DNA of 33,977 nucleotides from UBA8828 sp046315175 (GCA_046315175.1 JBKDBK010000042.1:1-33977); one strand, 5' to 3'. Shown: positions 22,812 through 30,649, counted from the first letter of the stretch. Translations and numbers: made by a program. Notes: generated by a model not told the origin, from the sequence alone.

Positions 22812-23375
22812 TCAGGAGGCGAGCAGCTCGCCGACGGGAATGTCGCGCCCGTCCTTCCAGAGCGCCTCGAGTCGGAAGGCCGTGCGGACCTCGGGACGGA
22901 ACAGGTGGAAGAGCATGTCGAAGGCGTCGACGACCACCCAGCCGCTCTCGCGCTGGGCCTCGATGCCGCGGGCGCGCGACCCGGCGGCGACCAGGGCGCG
23001 GTCGAGCTCGATGCGGAGCGCGCGCAGGTGGGGCTCGGACGTGCCGGTGGCGAGGATGTAGTAGTCGGCGACGGACGACAGGGCTCCCAGCTGGAGCACG
23101 CGGATATCCGTCGCCTTCTTCTCATCCAGCGCGCGCACCGCGGCGATCAGGGCGGGCGGGAAGTCGCGGACGGGCGCCTGGGCGGCCGACGCAGGCTTGG
23201 CCGCCGGCGCGGGCCTGCGGCGGATAGGCTTCGCCGCGGGCTTGGGCGAGGACGCTCGCTTCGCCCCGGCGACCTTTGGCTTGGCGGGCCTCGCCTTGGC
23301 GGGCGCAGCCTTGGCGGCCTTGCGCGAGGGCTTGGCGGAACGGGTCGGTTTCCTGGGCTTCTTGGACGCGGGCAT
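22812..23375 (-). CDS. rsfS: Ribosomal silencing factor RsfS with long basic N-terminal tail
   Basis: Binds ribosomal protein L14 (uL14) and blocks subunit joining when nutrients are low. The RsfS core is residues about 75-187: VRALDEKKATDIRVLQLG, SVADYYILATGTSEPHLRAL, then GWVVVDAFDMLFHLFRPEVR. It is preceded by about 70 residues made almost only of Lys, Arg, Ala and Pro (KPRKPTRSAKPSRKAAKAAP and similar), which typical RsfS proteins (about 110-120 residues) lack. ATG 23375 lies 1 nt past the nadD stop; nadD-rsfS pairing is widespread in bacteria. The frame is open upstream through nadD, but that extension is incidental. Confidence 0.92.
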   Translation of the reverse strand: MPASKKPRKPTRSAKPSRKAAKAAPAKARPAKPKVAGAKRASSPKPAAKPIRRRPAPAAKPASAAQAPVRDFPPALIAAVRALDEKKATDIRVLQLGALSSVADYYILATGTSEPHLRALRIELDRALVAAGSRARGIEAQRESGWVVVDAFDMLFHLFRPEVRTAFRLEALWKDGRDIPVGELLAS

Positions 23376-23376
23376 G

Positions 23377-23973
23377 TCAGTCTCGGTAAAGGGAACGCGC
23401 TTGGATGGCCGCGGCGACCGCCGGGAGCAAGGCTTTACCCACCTCGCGACCCGAGGCGAGCGCCCGCCTGATCTCGGTGGAGCTGACCCGCACCTCCGGC
23501 GCGCGAAGCCGCTCAACCCGGGCCAGGTCGCCAAGGGAGGGGTCGACGCGCCCGGGCTGGCCGTCCCTGGCCAGCACGGCGAAACGCACCAGCCGGCAAA
23601 GCTCGGCCGCCTCGCGCCATAGGTGAAGCCGGGAAAGCTGGTCGGCGCCGAGGATCCAGTAAAGCTCGGCGCCGGGATGCTCGGCGGCGAGCTCGCGGGC
23701 GGTGTCGACCGAGTAGCTGACGCCGCCCCGGCGCATCTCGCGGTCGTCGACCTCCGCCCAGGGCCGCCCCTCGAAGGCAAGCCGAAGGAGGGCCAGCCGA
23801 TCGGCCGCCGGGGCGCGCGGTCCCGCCTCGCGCAGGGGCGCCTGGGCCGCGGGCACCACCTTCACCCGGCCGAGCGAAAGCTGGGTCACGGCGGTGTCGG
23901 CGGCGGCAAGGTGGCCGGCGTGCGGAGGGTCGAAGGACCCGCCGAGGATCCCGATGCGCCGGAGGGCGCTCAC
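23377..23973 (-). CDS. nadD: Nicotinate-nucleotide adenylyltransferase
   Basis: Transfers AMP from ATP to nicotinate mononucleotide, the second-last step of NAD synthesis. It has 198 residues with the nucleotidyltransferase signature GGSFDPPHAGHL (11-22), SYSVDTARELA, WILGADQLSRLHLWRE, and the C-terminal VSSTEIRRAL (163-172). Its ATGA start overlaps the phoH stop, and rsfS follows after 1 nt, forming the operon phoH-nadD-rsfS. Confidence 0.95.
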   Translation of the reverse strand: MSALRRIGILGGSFDPPHAGHLAAADTAVTQLSLGRVKVVPAAQAPLREAGPRAPAADRLALLRLAFEGRPWAEVDDREMRRGGVSYSVDTARELAAEHPGAELYWILGADQLSRLHLWREAAELCRLVRFAVLARDGQPGRVDPSLGDLARVERLRAPEVRVSSTEIRRALASGREVGKALLPAVAAAIQARSLYRD

Positions 23974-25505
23974 ATCAGCTCGGAGGCCAGCTCGGAAAGC
24001 TGGGACCTCACGCCGTGCAGGAGGCGCACATGGGCCGTGATGGCGTGGCCCTTCATGCGCTCGTGGGTGTGAATCAGGCCGTTGGACTTGCCGTCGAGAT
24101 AGGGCGTGTCCACCTGGTCGAGGTCGCCGATGAGCACGAGCTTCGAGCCCTCGCCGATGCGGGTGATGACGGTCTTGGCCTCGTGGGGCGTCATGTTCTG
24201 CGCCTCATCCATGATCATGTAGGCGTGGCCGATGGACCTGCCGCGGATGTACGTCATGGCCTCGATCTCAATCAGGCCGCTGTCGAGCAGCCACTGGTAG
24301 GGCCGGCGAGGCTGGCCGGCGGCCTGCGCCTGCGCCTGCGAACCGAAGATGGGCGGCGCCGCCTTTCGGGCGAGCGCCTGCTTTCGCTTGGCCTTGCTGT
24401 CGCTCGCGACGACCGCCGGCGTGGGCTGGGACGACGGGGGCGCGCCCGCCCGGGAGAAGAGCACCTCGAGGTTGTCGAAGTAGGGCTGGATGTAGGGCGA
24501 GAGCTTCTCCTCCTTGGTGCCGGGAAGGGCGCCGAGGTCCTTGCCGATCTGGACAACCGGCCGGGAGACATAGAGCTTCTTGTAGGGCGAGTGCTCGCTG
24601 AGCACCTGGGAGAGGGCCGCGGCGATGGAGAGGAAGGTCTTCCCGGTGCCGGCCCGGCCGAAGCAGGTGACCAGCCGGATGTCGGGGTTGAGCAGGGCGT
24701 CGAGCAGGATCCATTGCTCGTAGTTCTTGGGAATGACGCGCGTGCCCCGGGGCATCTGCAGCCCCTTCCGGGCGCCGGGAACGTCGGAAAGGAACTCCCG
24801 GTAGAGCGGGAGGGCGACAAGCGCGCCGTCGCCCACGTGGCGCGCCGGCTCCGTCCAGCTATCCGAGACAACCATCACATACTCGTTGAGCAGGGCGCCG
24901 ACCTCGGCGGGCGCGGCGGTGCGCCCCAGCTCGCGGAACTCGCGCATCGCCTCGGCGCCGAGGGTCACGGAGCGGTACTCGCCGTGGTCGCTGAGCTCAA
25001 CCCGGTCGTTGCGGTAATCCTGGACCTCGAGGCCGAGCGCCTTGGCCTTGAGGGCCATGGAGGCGTCCTTCGTCACGAGGATCACGGGGCCGTCGGTGGT
25101 GTCGCGCAGATAGAGGGCCGAGGCAATGATGCGGTGGTCCGGGGCGTCGACCGACATGAACACGGCGCGCAGACGGTCGGCCCGGGCGCCGGCGAAATGC
25201 TCCCGCACGAGCGACTCGTTGACCACGACGCGGAGCTCGCCGCCCCCGGGCAGCGGGGCGACCAGCGCGCGGGGCGAGGCCGCGTCGCCCTCCGCCGCCT
25301 CGCGGAGCGAGCGCGTGTCGAAAAGCTCCCGGATGGACCGGTTGATGCGGCGGGCGCTCGCGCCGACCTGTCCCTGCTGCACCTTGAGCCGGTCGAGCTC
25401 GGACAGCACCTCGACGGGCAGGGCGACCGTGTGCTCGTCGAACTTCCGGTAGGACTCCGGGTCGTGGATCAGGACGTTCGTGTCGAGGACGTAGGTCTTT
25501 TTCAC
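23970..25505 (-). CDS. PhoH-family ATPase with N-terminal PIN nuclease domain
   Basis: 511 residues with two domains, as in PhoH2 (YlaK-like) proteins, which in other bacteria act as RNA helicase/ribonucleases. The PIN domain (1-140) has VLDTNVLIHDP with Asp8 and LPVEVLSELDRLK. The PhoH domain has Walker A GRAGTGKT (283-290) and Walker B YMIMDEAQNMTPHEAKT (Asp433), then VLIGDLDQVDTPYL. A Lys/Ala/Gln-rich insert of about 45 residues lies between them (around residues 350-395). The start is GTG 25505 (MKKTYVLDTN follows); there is no Shine-Dalgarno, and a TTGCCC/GAGGAT pair ends 8 nt before it. It heads the operon with nadD and rsfS. Substrate RNA is unknown. Confidence 0.92.
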   Translation of the reverse strand: MKKTYVLDTNVLIHDPESYRKFDEHTVALPVEVLSELDRLKVQQGQVGASARRINRSIRELFDTRSLREAAEGDAASPRALVAPLPGGGELRVVVNESLVREHFAGARADRLRAVFMSVDAPDHRIIASALYLRDTTDGPVILVTKDASMALKAKALGLEVQDYRNDRVELSDHGEYRSVTLGAEAMREFRELGRTAAPAEVGALLNEYVMVVSDSWTEPARHVGDGALVALPLYREFLSDVPGARKGLQMPRGTRVIPKNYEQWILLDALLNPDIRLVTCFGRAGTGKTFLSIAAALSQVLSEHSPYKKLYVSRPVVQIGKDLGALPGTKEEKLSPYIQPYFDNLEVLFSRAGAPPSSQPTPAVVASDSKAKRKQALARKAAPPIFGSQAQAQAAGQPRRPYQWLLDSGLIEIEAMTYIRGRSIGHAYMIMDEAQNMTPHEAKTVITRIGEGSKLVLIGDLDQVDTPYLDGKSNGLIHTHERMKGHAITAHVRLLHGVRSQLSELASELM

Positions 25506-25513
25506 GCGGGGGC

Positions 25514-25542
25514 ATCCTCGCCCGGCGCGGCGCCGAGGGCAA
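25514..25542 (-). promoter_or_regulatory. Candidate promoter of phoH-nadD-rsfS
   Basis: On the minus strand TTGCCC (25537-25542), a 17-nt spacer and GAGGAT (25514-25519) end 8 nt before GTG 25505. It lies in the 42-bp gap after the DUF971 gene. Confidence 0.45.
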
Positions 25543-25547
25543 GCCCG

Positions 25548-25862
25548 TTAGCGGGGCCCGGGCGGCGGGTCCCCGAGCGTCCGGAGGTAATCCCAGCTGT
25601 AGATGCCGGTGCTGTGCCCATCGCTGAACAACAGCGTCACGGCGTAGTTGCCGACCCGGTGGAAGCCCGTCAGCCGCACCCCAGGGAACTCCCGGGGCCC
25701 GTCGCCCCCGTGCAGATGCCCGAGGATGTCCCGCTCCCCCAGGTTCTCGGCGCTGGGCGAGCGCTCGCGGAGAAACTCGCCGGCAAGGAAGTCCTCCCGC
25801 CCGTCCGGCCAGCGCAGGGCGAGGAAGTCACCGACGATCTGGATGTCGAGCGGGGCGGGCAC
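25548..25862 (-). CDS. DUF971 (gamma-butyrobetaine hydroxylase N-terminal-like) protein
   Basis: 104 residues. The C-terminal block VGNYAVTLLFSDGHSTGIYS, then WDYLR is the signature of DUF971, a small fold also found at the N-terminus of gamma-butyrobetaine hydroxylase and fused to Mrp/ApbC-type Fe-S carriers. The first half reads IVGDFLALRWPDGREDFLAG with FLRERSP, as in stand-alone members. No metal-binding cysteines are present. The start is GTG 25862, the only upstream candidate; a TTGTCC/AGAAAG pair ends 5 nt before it. Function is unknown; an Fe-S assembly link is only a family-level guess. It precedes phoH on the same strand. Confidence 0.85.
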   Translation of the reverse strand: MPAPLDIQIVGDFLALRWPDGREDFLAGEFLRERSPSAENLGERDILGHLHGGDGPREFPGVRLTGFHRVGNYAVTLLFSDGHSTGIYSWDYLRTLGDPPPGPR

Positions 25863-25867
25863 GCCCC

Positions 25868-25896
25868 CTTTCTGGCCGGACGGCGGGCGGGGACAA
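25868..25896 (-). promoter_or_regulatory. Candidate promoter of the DUF971 gene
   Basis: On the minus strand TTGTCC (25891-25896), a 17-nt spacer and AGAAAG (25868-25873) end 5 nt before GTG 25862. It is back to back with the ybaB promoter. Confidence 0.4.
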
Positions 25897-25913
25897 GCGC
25901 GGAGCGGGGCGGC

Positions 25914-25942
25914 TTGACTCCCCGCGGCGACCCGCGGATGGT
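25914..25942 (+). promoter_or_regulatory. Candidate promoter of ybaB-recR
   Basis: TTGACT (25914-25919), a 17-nt spacer and GATGGT (25937-25942) end 9 nt before ATG 25952, which has no Shine-Dalgarno. Confidence 0.45.
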
Positions 25943-25951
25943 CGTCGGACC

Positions 25952-26263
25952 ATGGCAGGCGTCGGCAAACTCCTCAAGCAAGCCCAGAAGATGCAGCGCG
26001 GCATCGCCGCCGCGCAGGAGGCCCTCTCGGCCGAGCGCATCGAGGTCTCCCACGGGGGCGGCGCGGTCCGCGTCACCGTCGACGGCCACGGCGAGCCCCA
26101 CGCGATCTCCATCGACCCCGAGTTCGCCAAGGAAGGCGCGCCCGCCGTCGAGGCCGCGGTGCTCGCCGCCATCCGGGAGGCCATGGCGAAGGCCCGGGAG
26201 GTCAACCAAGCCCGCATGCAGGCCGCCACCGGCGGCTTCTCCCTGCCCGGCCTGGGCGCCTGA
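25952..26263 (+). CDS. ybaB: YbaB/EbfC family nucleoid-associated protein
   Basis: A small DNA-binding protein (103 residues) that forms tweezer-like dimers on the nucleoid. It starts MAGVGKLLKQAQKMQRGIAA, the usual amphipathic N-terminal helix, and the core reads GGGAVRVTVDGHGEPHAISI, ending in a helix with AIREAMAKAREVNQ and a Gly-rich tail. It is followed after 5 nt by recR, the arrangement seen in most bacteria (often behind dnaX, which is not present here). Confidence 0.93.
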   Translation: MAGVGKLLKQAQKMQRGIAAAQEALSAERIEVSHGGGAVRVTVDGHGEPHAISIDPEFAKEGAPAVEAAVLAAIREAMAKAREVNQARMQAATGGFSLPGLGA

Positions 26264-26268
26264 GCGGC

Positions 26269-26871
26269 ATGACGCCCGCCTTCGAGAAGGTGAGGCAGCT
26301 GCTCCGCGGCCTGCCCGGCCTCGGCCACCGCTCGGCGGAGCGCCTGGCGCTCCACCTGCTCGTGGAGCGGCCCGCCAAGCTCGCGCCCCTGCTCGAGGCC
26401 CTCGGCGCGGCGGCCCGCGCGGTCCGGCGCTGCGAGCGCTGCGGCAACCTCGCCGAGTCGCCCGCCTGCTCCGTCTGCGCGGACCCGCGCCGCGACCCCG
26501 CCGTGCTCTGCGTGGTCGAGAACGTCCCCGACCTCATGGCGCTTGAGCGCACCGGCGTCTTCCGCGGCACCTACCACGTCCTGCACGGCAGGCTCTCCCC
26601 CATCAACGGCATCGGCCCGGGCGAGCTGAACCTGGCCAGGCTGGGCGAGCGCCTCGCCACCGAGCCGATCGCCGAAGTCGTGCTGGCCCTGGGCAACGAT
26701 ATCGAGGGCGAGGCGACCTGCCATTACATCCGGGAGAGCTTCCTCGCCGGGCGCATGGGAACCAAGGTGACCCGGATCGGCTTCGGCCTGCCCAGCGGCA
26801 GCGGCCTCACCTTCGCCGACGCCGAGACCCTGCGCAGCTCGCTGGAGGGGCGGCGCGATGTCGCCAACTGA
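26269..26871 (+). CDS. recR: Recombination mediator RecR
   Basis: Works with RecO (and RecF) to load RecA on gapped DNA. The 200 residues have all expected parts: a helix-hairpin-helix LRGLPGLGHRSAERLALHLL (12-31), a C4 zinc finger CERCGNLAESPACSVC (Cys55, 58, 67, 70), and a Toprim domain from VLCVVENVPDLMALE (79-93) with HGRLSPINGIGPGELN and later LALGNDIEGEATCHYI. It lies 5 nt after ybaB, and its end overlaps the methyltransferase start by 14 nt. Confidence 0.96.
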   Translation: MTPAFEKVRQLLRGLPGLGHRSAERLALHLLVERPAKLAPLLEALGAAARAVRRCERCGNLAESPACSVCADPRRDPAVLCVVENVPDLMALERTGVFRGTYHVLHGRLSPINGIGPGELNLARLGERLATEPIAEVVLALGNDIEGEATCHYIRESFLAGRMGTKVTRIGFGLPSGSGLTFADAETLRSSLEGRRDVAN

Positions 26872-27988
26872 GCGGCCCGACACCTACCCGGAGGCGCTGG
26901 CCGCGGCCTGGTCCGGCCTCGCGGCGTCCGCGGTCGGCGACTCCGGCGAGTCCGCCCTGGACCGCCTCCGACCTCACGTCGCGCGCCTCTCCGACCTCTT
27001 CACCCTGGATCGGCCGCCGGGCGACTTCCCCGACTACCTCGCCGACCCCGCGCTGCTCGCCGCCTACGGCGAGTTCTTCTTCCCCCAATCCTGGACCCGC
27101 ACCGGCTGGGCGATGGCGCACGCCTCCCTCCGGGGCTGGGCGCCGGCCTCGGGCCGGCCAAGCATCCTCGACCTCGGCTCGGGCCCGGGCCCCTGCGGCC
27201 TGAGGTCCGCCCGCTGGATTTCCGCCGTCGGTCGCGCGGCCGGGGAAATCACCCTGGTCGACCGCTCGGCGGCGGCCCTGGCCGCCGCCGCCCACCTGGC
27301 GCCTGCGGCCGCCCCGGGCTGGGCCGTCACCGGCAAGGTCGGCGACGTGCGCTCGCCGGCGCAATGGCCGGAGGGACGCTTCGACCTGATTGTCGCGGGA
27401 TTCGTGCTCAACGAGCTCGGGCTCGACGACGCCGGACGCGACCGCTGGGTCGACGACGCGGCGGCGCGCCTGGCGCCGGGGGGCCTGCTCATCCTCATCG
27501 AGCCGGCCCTGAGGGCGACCGCCGAGAGCCTCCGCCGGCTGTCCGACCGCAGGGCGTCCCGCTCGCCGCGGCGCATCGGACCCGAGGTGGACGACGCCCC
27601 CTGCCCCATGCTCGGCGGCGACCACTGGGACCACGAGGTCCGGCGCTGGCAAGCCCCCGCCGACGCCGCCTTTCTCAACCGCCGGCTCCACCGCGACCTC
27701 GGCGCCGTGCGCTTCTCGCTCGCCCTCTTCTCCGACGCGCCCCTGCCGGCGCTGCCCGGGGGAAGCGCGCGCATCGTCGCCGAGCCGCAGCTCCTGAAGG
27801 GACTCTTCCGCCTGGTGGTCTCCGCGGGGGGCAGGCTTCGCACCGTCGAGATACCCACCCGGGGCCTGGGCAAGCGCGAGGCCAAGGACCTCGCCGCCGG
27901 TTTTGAGCGCGGCGACCTCGTCACGCTGCCGCCGGGCGACGCTCGCCGCCTGCCGGACGCCGCGTCGGTCCGGCGGCTCGGCCCCTAG
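26858..27988 (+). CDS. Rsm22-like SAM-dependent methyltransferase
   Basis: 376 residues. A helical N-terminus with YLADPALLAAYGEFFFPQSW (61-79) leads to SAM motif I ILDLGSGPGPCG (103-114), then ITLVDRSAAALAAAA, a GDVRSP acidic loop, FDLIVAGFVLNELG and LAPGGLLILIEPAL, the pattern of the small-ribosomal-subunit methyltransferase family Rsm22. Those proteins carry a Cys-rich segment near the C-terminal third (of CPH..CP..WCHF type). Here it is reduced to CPMLGGDHWDHEVRRW, so most of the cysteines are gone. The start overlaps recR by 14 nt, so it belongs to the ybaB-recR unit. The family call is moderate and the substrate is unproven. Confidence 0.7.
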   Translation: MSPTERPDTYPEALAAAWSGLAASAVGDSGESALDRLRPHVARLSDLFTLDRPPGDFPDYLADPALLAAYGEFFFPQSWTRTGWAMAHASLRGWAPASGRPSILDLGSGPGPCGLRSARWISAVGRAAGEITLVDRSAAALAAAAHLAPAAAPGWAVTGKVGDVRSPAQWPEGRFDLIVAGFVLNELGLDDAGRDRWVDDAAARLAPGGLLILIEPALRATAESLRRLSDRRASRSPRRIGPEVDDAPCPMLGGDHWDHEVRRWQAPADAAFLNRRLHRDLGAVRFSLALFSDAPLPALPGGSARIVAEPQLLKGLFRLVVSAGGRLRTVEIPTRGLGKREAKDLAAGFERGDLVTLPPGDARRLPDAASVRRLGP

Positions 27989-27997
27989 AGTCCCGCC

Positions 27998-28026
27998 TTG
28001 CCCCTTGGGCGGCCAACGGGAAGGAT
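27998..28026 (+). promoter_or_regulatory. Candidate promoter of lpxI
   Basis: TTGCCC (27998-28003), a 17-nt spacer and AAGGAT (28021-28026) end 7 nt before ATG 28034. The same AAGG could also be read as a ribosome binding site, so the two readings compete. Confidence 0.4.
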
Positions 28027-28033
28027 GACGGAG

Positions 28034-28879
28034 ATGGCCTCCCGCTTCCTGCCGAGCGACCTGGACCGCGCCAAGCCCCTGGCAATCATCGCCGGCCGCG
28101 GCCGCTACCCCGCGCTGCTCGCCGCAGCGGCCAGGGCCGAGGGCCTGCCGGCACGCCTCATCGCCTTCGTCGGCGAGGCCGAGCCGACCCTGGTCGACGC
28201 CTTCCCGCCCGGCGAGCGACGGGAGGTCGAGGTGGGCAAGCTGGGCGACCTGCTGGGGGCCCTGCGCGACCTCGGCGCGGGCTCGGCGGTCATGGCCGGC
28301 CAGGTCGCCCCGCGCAAGCTCTTCGCCGGCATGGTCCCCGACCTGCGCCTCGTCGCCCTCCTCGCCCGCCTGCCGGAGCGAAACGCCGAGACCATCTTCG
28401 GCGCGGTCTCGGCCGAGATCGAGGCGACCGGGGTGCGCATGCTGGACGCGCGCGCCTGCCTCGACGCGCACCTCGCGACCGAGGGCCGCATGACCGGATG
28501 GCTGGCGGGATCGGTGGACGCCGGCGACCTGGCCTTCGGCGTGCGGATGGCCCGCGAGATGGCCCGGCTCGGGGTGGGGCAATCCGTGGTCGTCGCCCGC
28601 GGCACCGTCATCGCGGTCGAGGCGTTCGAGGGCACCGACAACATGCTGCGCCGCTGCGGCGCCACCGGCGGCAGGGAAATGCTCCTCGTCAAGGCGGCCA
28701 AGCACGGGCAGGACTGGCGCTTCGACGTCCCTTGCTTCGGCGAGCGCACGCTCGAGAGCATGGCCGAGGGCGGGGTCCGCCACGCCGCGCTCGAGGCCGA
28801 CGGTGTCCTGCTGCTCGACAAGGCGCGCGTGCTCGACAAGGCGCGCGACCTCGGCATCACCCTCGTCGGCTTCCGATGA
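28034..28879 (+). CDS. lpxI: UDP-2,3-diacylglucosamine pyrophosphatase LpxI
   Basis: Hydrolyses UDP-2,3-diacylglucosamine to lipid X in lipid A synthesis, replacing LpxH in many non-gammaproteobacteria. The 281 residues match the family. Seen are PLAIIAGRGRYPALLAAAAR (15-34), the GSAVMAGQVAPRKLF block, VVVARGTVIAVEAFEGTDNM followed by LRRCG, and the DWRFDVPCFGERTLESM and LLDKARVLDKA ends. ATG 28034 is chosen; an ATG at 28025 would add MTE. The following small gene overlaps its stop (ATGA). Together they suggest a normal Gram-negative outer membrane. Other lpx genes are not in the window. Confidence 0.94.
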   Translation: MASRFLPSDLDRAKPLAIIAGRGRYPALLAAAARAEGLPARLIAFVGEAEPTLVDAFPPGERREVEVGKLGDLLGALRDLGAGSAVMAGQVAPRKLFAGMVPDLRLVALLARLPERNAETIFGAVSAEIEATGVRMLDARACLDAHLATEGRMTGWLAGSVDAGDLAFGVRMAREMARLGVGQSVVVARGTVIAVEAFEGTDNMLRRCGATGGREMLLVKAAKHGQDWRFDVPCFGERTLESMAEGGVRHAALEADGVLLLDKARVLDKARDLGITLVGFR

Positions 28880-29202
28880 ACCCCGCCGAGTCCGCCGTCG
28901 CCAAGGCGCTCGGAGACCGGCTCGGCGGCGCGGGGAAGGTCCTGTCCGTCGCCCTCGGTCGCGGTTCGGCCAGGATCACCCTCGAGCTGCGCGGGCAGCC
29001 CGCGCCGGTCGAGGTCTTCGCGGAGGGCCTGGCCTGGCGGCCCGACGGCGACCACCTCGTCGTGTCCTGGGAGACCGCGGGCTCGTCCCTCGAGTGGGCC
29101 GACATCCTCATCCGCGAGGCCGGCCGCCGCTGCGACCGGCAGGCTCGCATCCCCGACAGCCTCCGGCTGACACCCCTCAAGCTCCTGCTGCCCCGGGCCT
29201 GA
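28876..29202 (+). CDS. Small conserved-looking protein of unknown function after lpxI
   Basis: 108 residues, not recognised. Its ATG overlaps the lpxI stop (ATGA), showing coupled translation. The sequence has an N-terminal helix (ESAVAKALGDRLGGAGKVLS), four likely beta strands (VALGRGSARITLEL, PVEVFAEGLAWRP, HLVVSWETA), then a helix SLEWADILIREAGRRCDR. There is no signal peptide or membrane segment, so it should be cytosolic. It ends back to back with the DUF1501 gene. A real gene is supported by the coupling and by a compact alternating alpha/beta pattern. Confidence 0.7.
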   Translation: MNPAESAVAKALGDRLGGAGKVLSVALGRGSARITLELRGQPAPVEVFAEGLAWRPDGDHLVVSWETAGSSLEWADILIREAGRRCDRQARIPDSLRLTPLKLLLPRA

Positions 29203-29208
29203 TCAGGC
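29197..29208. repeat. 12-bp palindrome holding both convergent stop codons
   Basis: GCCTGATCAGGC is a perfect palindrome in which TGA of the small gene and TGA of the DUF1501 gene (other strand) abut. With no spacer it cannot make a long hairpin. Confidence 0.4.
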
Positions 29209-30648
29209 GAGCACGCCGCGGACGACCTTGCCGGCGATGTCCGTGAGCCGGTGATGCCGGCCCTGGAATCGGAAGGTCAGGCGCTCGTGGTCCACGCCAA
29301 GCAGGTGCAGCATCGTGGCGTGGAGGTCGTGGACATGCACGCCGTCCCTCGCGAGATTGTAGCCGAACTCGTCCGTGGCGCCATGCACGTGCCCCGCCTT
29401 CACCCCGCCGCCGGCCATCCAGATGCTGAAGCAGCGCGGGTGGTGGTCGCGGCCGTAGTTGTCCTTGGTCATGGCCCCCTGGCAGTAGCTCGTTCGCCCG
29501 AACTCGCCCCCCCAGACAACCAAGGTGTCCTCGAGCAGGCCCCTGCGGGCAAGGTCGGCGACCAGCGCCGCCGAGGCCTGGTCGGTCTGGGCGCACTGGC
29601 GGCGGATGCCGCCCGGCAGGTCGCCGTGCTGGTCCCAGCCCTGGTGGAACAGCTGGACGAACCGCACACCCCTCTCCACCAGGCGGCGGGCAAGCAGGCA
29701 GTTGGCCGCGTAGGTGCCGGGAATCCGCGCCGAGGGCCCGTACAGGTCGAGCGTGGCCTGGCTCTCGCCCGAGAGGTCGGTGACCTCCGGCACGCTCGAC
29801 TGCATCCGGAACGCCATCTCGGCCTGGGCCACGCGGGCCTCGACCTCCGGGTCGAGCGTGGCGCGGGACTGCGCGGCGTTCAGCCGGCCGAGCGCGCGGA
29901 TCGTCGCCTCGCGCGCATGGGGCGAAACCCCCTCGGGATTTGTCAGGAAGAGCACGGGCTCCCTGCCCGACCGGAACTGCACGCCCTGGTGCTCGCTCGG
30001 GAGGAAACCCGAGCCCCAGAGGCGCGCGTAGAGAGGCTGGTCGCGGCTCGCGTCCTTGGAGACAAGCACGATGAACGCGGGAAGGTTGTCGTTCATGCTG
30101 CCGAGGCCGTAGGACATCCACGCGCCCATCGAGGGGCGGCCGGCGATCTGGCTGCCCGAGGCGAAGAAGGTGATCGCCGGGTCGTGGTTGATCGCCTCGG
30201 TGTGCATCGACCGGACGACGCACAGGTGGTCGGCGACCCCGCCGGTGTGGCGGAGAAGGTCGCTCATCTCGATCCCCGACCGACCGTGGCGGCGGAACTC
30301 GGCGAAGGAGCCGGCCATCGGCAGGGCCGCCTGACCGGCGCTCATCCCCGTCAGGCGCTGGCCCTGCCGGACCGCGTCCGGCAGCTGCTCGCCGTGCCGC
30401 TGGCGAAGGAGGGGCTTGGGGTCGAGCGTCTCGATCTGCGAGGGGCCGCCGGCCTGGAAAAGGTAGATGACGCGCTTGGCCTTGGGCGCGGGATGCCCCG
30501 GGGCCGGGGCGGGCGAGCCGGCGGCCGACAACGGGGCGCCGAGAACGCGGTCGAGGGCCAGCGCACCCAGGCCGAGGGCGGAGGCGCCGAGGAAATGGCG
30601 GCGGGTCAGCCGCATCAGCTCATCGTAGGTGGGAGGGCGGTCGATCAT
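29203..30648 (-). CDS. DUF1501 family Tat-exported protein
   Basis: 481 residues. A twin-arginine signal TRRHFLGASALGLGALAL (Arg16-Arg17) directs folded export to the periplasm. The body is the DUF1501 family, a sulfatase-like alkaline-phosphatase fold abundant in Planctomycetes and Verrucomicrobia: IYLFQAGGPSQIETLDPKP near the start, then GVRFVQLFHQGWDQHGDLPG, WGGEFGRT, and RDHHPRCFSIWMAGGGVKAG near the end. The start lies 1 nt from the stop of the DUF1549/1553 gene, the standard pairing of these families. The partners are thought to act together on polysaccharides or their sulfate groups, but no substrate can be read here. Confidence 0.93.
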   Translation of the reverse strand: MIDRPPTYDELMRLTRRHFLGASALGLGALALDRVLGAPLSAAGSPAPAPGHPAPKAKRVIYLFQAGGPSQIETLDPKPLLRQRHGEQLPDAVRQGQRLTGMSAGQAALPMAGSFAEFRRHGRSGIEMSDLLRHTGGVADHLCVVRSMHTEAINHDPAITFFASGSQIAGRPSMGAWMSYGLGSMNDNLPAFIVLVSKDASRDQPLYARLWGSGFLPSEHQGVQFRSGREPVLFLTNPEGVSPHAREATIRALGRLNAAQSRATLDPEVEARVAQAEMAFRMQSSVPEVTDLSGESQATLDLYGPSARIPGTYAANCLLARRLVERGVRFVQLFHQGWDQHGDLPGGIRRQCAQTDQASAALVADLARRGLLEDTLVVWGGEFGRTSYCQGAMTKDNYGRDHHPRCFSIWMAGGGVKAGHVHGATDEFGYNLARDGVHVHDLHATMLHLLGVDHERLTFRFQGRHHRLTDIAGKVVRGVLA

Positions 30649-30649
30649 C

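Noticed and set aside
23270..23360. Short repeats of a GCCTTGGCGG type, considered as a tandem or regulatory repeat
   Set aside because: They encode the Lys/Ala/Pro tail of RsfS; the repetition follows from the amino-acid composition.
24015..26546. Plus-strand frame of 843 codons opposite phoH and beyond
   Set aside because: Crosses phoH, DUF971 and ybaB/recR in the wrong frame; no recognisable motif.
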